Assembly (NCBI RefSeq): GCF_934754935.1
Contig: NZ_CAKVJB010000036.1
Location: 1 to 23,648 of the forward strand
Direction of reading: 5' to 3'
DNA from: an uncultured Holdemanella sp.
GTDB taxonomy: Bacteria; Bacillota_I; Bacilli_A; Erysipelotrichales; Erysipelotrichaceae
DNA length: 23,648 nucleotides
Shown: positions 20,201 through 23,648 of the stretch, in pieces
Layout of the letters: every line of letters begins with the position of its first letter
Numbering within the stretch: position 1 is the first letter of the stretch
The notes under the pieces: model-generated
The model's input: only the letters and a program-made list of their open reading frames with translations
Told to the model about the DNA's origin: nothing
The model's database searches: none
Program-made: the position numbers and the translations under genes

Positions 20201-21922
20201 TTAAAGCTGTTCTAATAATGCTTTTGTACAATTATATGTGTTCAACCTCTGTGTTGTTTCCAAGATACCTATTAATATCTCTTTTGTATCTTCATCGACC
20301 AATTCACCATTTGGTTTATAGTCATATATGATGATTGGCTCAACAATATAAACGCCTTCACAAGCATCCTCTAAATAAATCGCATAGTGTATATCATTAA
20401 TTGTATATAAATACATATATTCTTCGGATTCATTGTATGTGCAAGATAGTACGGTACCAACAGGATATTTTTGACTAAATGAAACAGAGTGGTCTGAATC
20501 ATGATTAACTAAATTTTGATCGATGTCCCTTAAAATGTTACGTACAAAATCAAAAGCTGTTTTTTGAACAATTTTTAACTCTTCTTTCATGCATTCAAAT
20601 CGTAAATGATCTACAACATCCAATTCTTTGGCGTTGATTGGAACAACTTTGTTTTTATGATTTTTAGAATTGATTTTTAAACCAAACTTTTTCTTGTTGT
20701 AGGTATATAAATACACATATTTAATTTCATCAAAACGACTTTCCAAAATGGTTCCAACTGGATATTCTAATTTATAAGGTAGAAGCATTGTATTCTTGAT
20801 GGAATTTAAACGCTTGTTTAGATATTCTATATGAATATCATTTTGTTCAATCAAAGCCTTATAGATAGAAGCACATTGTTGTTCGGTAAAGACAATATGA
20901 GTGGCTTTATCTGGATCGAGTTTAAATTCAACAAGTTCACATATGTGATTTTTAAATTTGTTGTAGTCGATCCCATAAGATGTGTTGTCACAATCAAATA
21001 GGTAGATGATCCATGGTTCTTCAAAAATGATAGTTCCAGGCGTTAATTTACGTACATATTGTTTTTTCTTTTCTTTTGGTTTAGGTTTATTCAACTGTTT
21101 ATTTACCCAGTCATTTCGACATGTGCAGGATACCTCAATTAAATTGTTGATATCTAAATCTTCAAACGTATATGTATTAGAGAAATCTATAGAGCGTGGA
21201 ATGTTTTTAAATCTAAAATATTTAGAATCGGTTAATTCACCACCATTTATACACTTATACATTTCGTATTTATTATCCTTTTTCTCATTGAAGTAATAGT
21301 ATGATTTATTGATTTTAAAAATATCACCCTTGTGAATTGGTATTTCCATATCAAAATTTAATATAGCTCTATTTCGAATGTTGGCATAAGCTTTTAATTC
21401 CCTTGCAATCTGGCGTACACAATACTCATCTAATTCCTTGTAAATATATTGGATATGTGCAATAGGAATGACATAAGCACAATCAAATTGCACAACAGAA
21501 TCTTTGTATCGAGAGTTTTGAGAATCGTATACTTCGTTTGGAAATACGTGTTTTTCGTATGGTCTTAATTGTTTAGGATGTGTAGCACATGCATATCCAT
21601 AGAGTTCATCTTTTCCTTTTTTTACAATCAAAAAAGGTCGAGTGGTATGTCCTTCAGGAATTGTTTTTAAAGCTTTATCTGTAACTGGCATTGTACAATA
21701 TACTAAATTACCAACAGATAGTTGATTAAAAATATCTTCTTGCCAATCTTCATATGCATGTTTGGATTTAAATCCAATGTTACAAATGTTCGCACCAATC
21801 TTTAAATACTTTTCTTGTTGAAGTGTACACTTATTTTGTTTTGTTTGTTCTTGTTGTTTAAAGAATAAACTTCTAATAAATGTTTGGATAGATTTAAAAT
21901 ACCCCATTATGTTTTTGTTCAT
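20201..21922 (-). CDS. multi-domain protein of unknown function, PemK/MazF-like N-terminal barrel and four repeated modules
   Basis: 573 residues from ATG 21922, which has GAGGG seven bases upstream; a longer start at 21949 has no ribosome site. Not recognised as a known family. Residues about 70-170 look like a MazF/PemK-type SH3 barrel: 'VGNLVYCTMPVTD', 'TTRPFLIVKKG', 'YVIPIAHIQYI'. Four further segments then recur at about 96-residue spacing, each opening with a Pro/Lys-x-Gly-(Asp/Thr)-Ile-type turn and a strand pair ending in Tyr-Leu-Tyr or similar: near 198, 294 ('TPGTIIF'), 388 ('PVGTILES') and 487 ('PVGTVLSC'). Each is followed by a helical stretch. No signal peptide; predicted cytosolic. 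Confidence 0.6.
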   Translation of the reverse strand: MNKNIMGYFKSIQTFIRSLFFKQQEQTKQNKCTLQQEKYLKIGANICNIGFKSKHAYEDWQEDIFNQLSVGNLVYCTMPVTDKALKTIPEGHTTRPFLIVKKGKDELYGYACATHPKQLRPYEKHVFPNEVYDSQNSRYKDSVVQFDCAYVIPIAHIQYIYKELDEYCVRQIARELKAYANIRNRAILNFDMEIPIHKGDIFKINKSYYYFNEKKDNKYEMYKCINGGELTDSKYFRFKNIPRSIDFSNTYTFEDLDINNLIEVSCTCRNDWVNKQLNKPKPKEKKKQYVRKLTPGTIIFEEPWIIYLFDCDNTSYGIDYNKFKNHICELVEFKLDPDKATHIVFTEQQCASIYKALIEQNDIHIEYLNKRLNSIKNTMLLPYKLEYPVGTILESRFDEIKYVYLYTYNKKKFGLKINSKNHKNKVVPINAKELDVVDHLRFECMKEELKIVQKTAFDFVRNILRDIDQNLVNHDSDHSVSFSQKYPVGTVLSCTYNESEEYMYLYTINDIHYAIYLEDACEGVYIVEPIIIYDYKPNGELVDEDTKEILIGILETTQRLNTYNCTKALLEQL

Positions 21923-22108
21923 ATTCGAGCCCTCATTCAAGCTAACCATATCATCTTAATTGACATTATCGATGTCTAAAACATAAAAAATAAATAAAAC
22001 ATGTTTAAGTAATGTGATATAAACAAGTTTGATTGATAATGAAATAAAAGTAGTATGAAAACGATTACAGACATGTTAATATGAAATTAGAAAAGGAGGA
22101 CATAGTAT
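21923..22108. promoter_or_regulatory. divergent intergenic region with two palindromes
   Basis: Between the minus-strand multi-barrel gene and the plus-strand small-protein cluster. It holds GACAT-TATCG-ATGTC near 21962-21976 and a perfect AAACATGTTT palindrome at 21997-22006. Either could be an operator; no regulator is assigned. Confidence 0.35.
22028..22055 (+). promoter_or_regulatory. likely promoter of the small-protein cluster
   Basis: TTGATT (22028-22033), a 16-base spacer and TAGTAT (22050-22055). The -10 and spacer length match those of the pyr promoters. Confidence 0.45.
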
Positions 22109-22243
22109 ATGATGTCATTAGATTGGTTAGTTTACGTATTAGGTGTAGTAGCTGTTGTTTTCTTAGTTGGTATGTTCTTCAAGTATAAAAAGCACAATCG
22201 ATATGCCGATAAATTTGAAGACACATATCCAGATGCAAAGTAA
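22109..22243 (+). CDS. 44-residue single-pass membrane protein
   Basis: Starts MMSLDWLVYV after AAAAGGAGG (22091-22099). One hydrophobic segment (about 6-24) is followed by a basic stop-transfer stretch (KYKKHNR) and a charged tail, so an N-out, C-in orientation is predicted. First of six small ORFs in one direction. No family recognised. Confidence 0.6.
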   Translation: MMSLDWLVYVLGVVAVVFLVGMFFKYKKHNRYADKFEDTYPDAK

Positions 22244-22247
22244 GATT

Positions 22248-22430
22248 ATGAAAAAGAGACAGAGAAAAAAGAATAATAAGAATGTTTTTATTCCGTTGAT
22301 TCCTGTTGAAATACCGGAAGAAGAGGTTAAGCAAATTCTTAAAACTAGAAAGGAGAATAAATCGGATGATAGGCGTAATATGCATCATAGTACTTGTGAT
22401 GGAATTTGTGTTTCAGATGAGCTTTCCTAA
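22248..22430 (+). CDS. 60-residue basic small protein
   Basis: Starts four bases after the previous stop, with no good ribosome site of its own, so translation would depend on coupling. The N-terminus is very basic (MKKRQRKKNNKN), followed by 'VFIPLIPVEIPEEEVKQIL' and a Cys/His-containing tail (HHSTCDGICV). No membrane segment. The last 65 bases overlap the next ORF in another frame, so the C-terminus may not be under selection. Confidence 0.4.
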   Translation: MKKRQRKKNNKNVFIPLIPVEIPEEEVKQILKTRKENKSDDRRNMHHSTCDGICVSDELS

Positions 22431-22569
22431 ATGGGGACTCATTTCTACGGTTGTTCTACTAGTAGGTGGGGCTATCTATGGATTTTATATCCATGATTAT
22501 TTACAAGCAATGATGTGTATTGTAGACATTGGATTTTTTGTGTACGCGTATGAACATTTTAATAAATAA
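22366..22569 (+). CDS. 67-residue membrane protein
   Basis: ATG 22366 is preceded by AAAGGAG at 22349-22355 (10-base spacing), which favours it over longer readings. Two to three hydrophobic segments ('MIGVICIIVLVMEFVF', 'LISTVVLLVGGAIYGFYI', 'MMCIVDIGFFVYAY') cover most of the chain. No family recognised. The coding end overlaps the next start by 20 bases. Confidence 0.55.
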   Translation: MIGVICIIVLVMEFVFQMSFPKWGLISTVVLLVGGAIYGFYIHDYLQAMMCIVDIGFFVYAYEHFNK

Positions 22570-22843
22570 ATTCAAAGTCATTCGATATTTCATTAAGAAT
22601 GGAATATTCAATGAAGAAAAGGCAATAGAGATTTCTAAGTTTGATCATAATACAATAGATGCTTTAGTGCATTCTCAATTATTAGTACAAGTAGATGGTC
22701 GTGTATACTTGGATAAACCGTTGTATGACTTTAGATACAAAGAAAAATATATCTATTATGGAGAGATCATATTGTTGATCATCTTCTTGATATTTGCGTC
22801 TTACGTGTCTCATTTAAAAACCACATTGTTTTGGAGACAATGA
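22550..22843 (+). CDS. 97-residue protein, helical N-terminus and one C-terminal membrane segment
   Basis: ATG 22550 lies within the end of the previous gene and lacks a clear ribosome site, so coupling is likely. Residues 1-60 are soluble and look like a small helical/winged-helix fold ('NGIFNEEKAIEISKFDHNTI', then 'QLLVQVDGRVYLDKP'). A single membrane segment lies near 74-92. It could be a membrane-anchored sensor or adaptor; this is inference. Confidence 0.5.
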   Translation: MNILINKFKVIRYFIKNGIFNEEKAIEISKFDHNTIDALVHSQLLVQVDGRVYLDKPLYDFRYKEKYIYYGEIILLIIFLIFASYVSHLKTTLFWRQ

Positions 22844-22844
22844 T

Positions 22845-23123
22845 ATGAAAAAGAATCGGCTTCAAAGATTACAGGAAGATATGAATGAAGATCTTCAAAA
22901 ATATTTAGATGAAGACTTGTTAGATACAACTTCAAAAGGAAAGAAGGAATCTACTTTCTGGATGAAGTGTGTAGCTATATGTTTGTTGTGTAGCTATGGA
23001 ATTGCACAATTTCTAGGAAGAGTACTAGGCGATAAACAGGCAATAGTACAATATGGACTTGCGGGTATAATCGTGATTTGTGCACTCGCTTTCTATATTT
23101 GGCTACGAAGAAAGTATAGGTGA
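22845..23123 (+). CDS. 92-residue membrane protein with acidic N-terminal domain
   Basis: GGAG at 22833-22836 precedes ATG 22845, which follows the previous stop by one base. An amphipathic charged N-terminus (RLQRLQEDMNEDLQKYLDED) precedes two membrane segments (about 39-56 and 68-86) and a basic end (RRKYR). Its plan resembles the sixth ORF, so the two may be related subunits. Confidence 0.55.
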   Translation: MKKNRLQRLQEDMNEDLQKYLDEDLLDTTSKGKKESTFWMKCVAICLLCSYGIAQFLGRVLGDKQAIVQYGLAGIIVICALAFYIWLRRKYR

Positions 23124-23128
23124 TGATT

Positions 23129-23410
23129 ATGAATGATAAACAGAGGGAAATCATTGATAAATTGAATAAGGATAATGAAGCGTTGAATCAAGGACATAAA
23201 TCCATGGTGGAATATTCTAAAGGGATGATTTGTATAGGATCATTGATTGTATGTTTTTTGATCTACTATTTTACGAAGTATTCATTTCAATTTGGATTTT
23301 GGCTCTTTGAAGTTTATGGCTTAGTTTATGCCAAGAATGATAAGAAGAAGATTGGAATGGGTATTATAGTTGGAGTTGTAATCTATATTATTCTGAAATT
23401 GTGGTTATGA
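23129..23410 (+). CDS. 93-residue membrane protein, possibly DUF6442-like
   Basis: ATG 23129 has AGGTG at 23118-23122; earlier GTG/ATG codons at 23120 and 23123 overlap the preceding stop and are less likely. A charged helix (NDKQREIIDKLNKDNEALNQ) is followed by three hydrophobic stretches. The layout of charged N-terminal helix plus small membrane bundle resembles DUF6442-type small proteins, but only in general form. Last gene of the cluster; a terminator follows. Confidence 0.5.
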   Translation: MNDKQREIIDKLNKDNEALNQGHKSMVEYSKGMICIGSLIVCFLIYYFTKYSFQFGFWLFEVYGLVYAKNDKKKIGMGIIVGVVIYIILKLWL

Positions 23411-23428
23411 TCATTCAATACAAAAGAT

Positions 23429-23461
23429 GGACTGTTGCAGCATGTGTAACAGTCCTTTTTG
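23429..23461 (+). terminator. terminator of the small-protein cluster
   Basis: GGACTGTT (23429-23436) and AACAGTCC (23448-23455) form a perfect 8-bp stem with an 11-base loop, then six T. Confidence 0.85.
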
Positions 23462-23531
23462 AATAGAAATTTAGTGTTCAACCTTAACTTTGTAAAAAAT
23501 GTATAACTACAATTGAATTTTTGAATAAATT

Positions 23532-23571
23532 GTTGAAATTTCCTGTATTTATGGGAGATTTCAACTTTTTT
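23532..23571 (+). terminator. second strong terminator near the window end
   Basis: Bases 23532-23543 pair with 23554-23565 over 12 bp (one G-U), followed by TTTTTTATTT. The 70 bases before it contain no gene I can support. Confidence 0.75.
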
Positions 23572-23621
23572 ATTTACGCTTTTGGCTTTAGCCAGTTGAG
23601 TACGAAGTACGAAACAACAAA

Positions 23622-23642
23622 ACCACCTGCTATGCGGGTGGT
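23622..23642 (-). terminator. hairpin at the window edge: minus-strand terminator or end of a mobile element
   Basis: ACCACCTGC (23622-23630) and GCGGGTGGT (23634-23642) form a 9-bp stem (one G-U) with a three-base loop. On the minus strand it is followed by TTTTGTTGTTT, fitting a terminator of a gene beyond the window. Small dyads at 23584-23593 (GGCT-TT-AGCC) and the TACGAAGTACGAA repeat at 23601-23613 sit nearby; such clusters of hairpins also occur at IS200/IS605 ends. Confidence 0.5.
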
Positions 23643-23648
23643 GTCAAA

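Noticed and set aside
21923..21949. Longer N-terminus of the 573-residue protein
   Set aside because: No ribosome site precedes 21949, while GAGGG precedes the ATG at 21922.

Overview
The window is AT-rich DNA from a low-GC Gram-positive bacterium (Bacillota). Strong AGGAGG-type ribosome sites, TTGACA/TATAAT promoters, U-tract terminators, a CIRCE heat-shock operator, a class 1B dihydroorotate dehydrogenase with PyrK, and an AlaX-type editing protein all fit. The overall gene style suggests Erysipelotrichia, but that is inference.

Layout. 1-513: the 3' end of an Rpn-family nuclease gene and a duplicated copy of its C-terminal module. 561-1577: a lipoprotein gene and ridA. 1624-10516: a complete-looking pyrimidine operon, pyrB-pyrC-carA-carB-pyrK-pyrD-pyrF (pyrE and pyrR are not in the window). 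10527-15060: a partial second copy of its front part, made of promoter, a 5' remnant of pyrB, carA and carB. 15055-15480: decayed intergenic DNA with a TnpV-like remnant and several promoter/terminator signals. 15484-16457: CIRCE-controlled tandem hsp20 genes. 16470-20070: a short CorA-like transporter, a DUF4299-like protein, alaX on the minus strand, and a queuosine-precursor (YhhQ/VUT) transporter behind a preQ1-like leader. 19994-21922 (minus): a 573-residue multi-barrel protein of unknown role and a small basic ORF. 22109-23410: a run of six tiny, mostly membrane proteins of unknown function. 23411-23648: terminators.

The main discoveries are in the pyr region. The first CarA (3897-4955) is full length, but all three glutaminase triad residues are replaced (Cys to Gly, His to Tyr, Glu to Gln). 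Its CarB partner looks intact, and a normal CarA/CarB pair follows in the second locus. The cell therefore appears to carry one glutamine-dependent carbamoyl-phosphate synthetase and one with a dead glutaminase subunit, which would be limited to free ammonia. This resembles vertebrate CPS I.

Second, the pyrB coding sequence contains a 19-bp hairpin followed by eight T (1816-1866), which looks like an intrinsic terminator inside the gene. The decayed pyrB copy in front of the second carAB has lost its coding function but keeps the 12-bp outer stem and the T-tract. It now encodes a 39-codon ORF whose stop codon lies inside the hairpin. The hairpin-proximal DNA is far better conserved than the coding sequence upstream. 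This looks like a UTP-sensing attenuator of the enterobacterial pyrBI type, derived from the gene itself. No PyrR-type binding loop was recognised.
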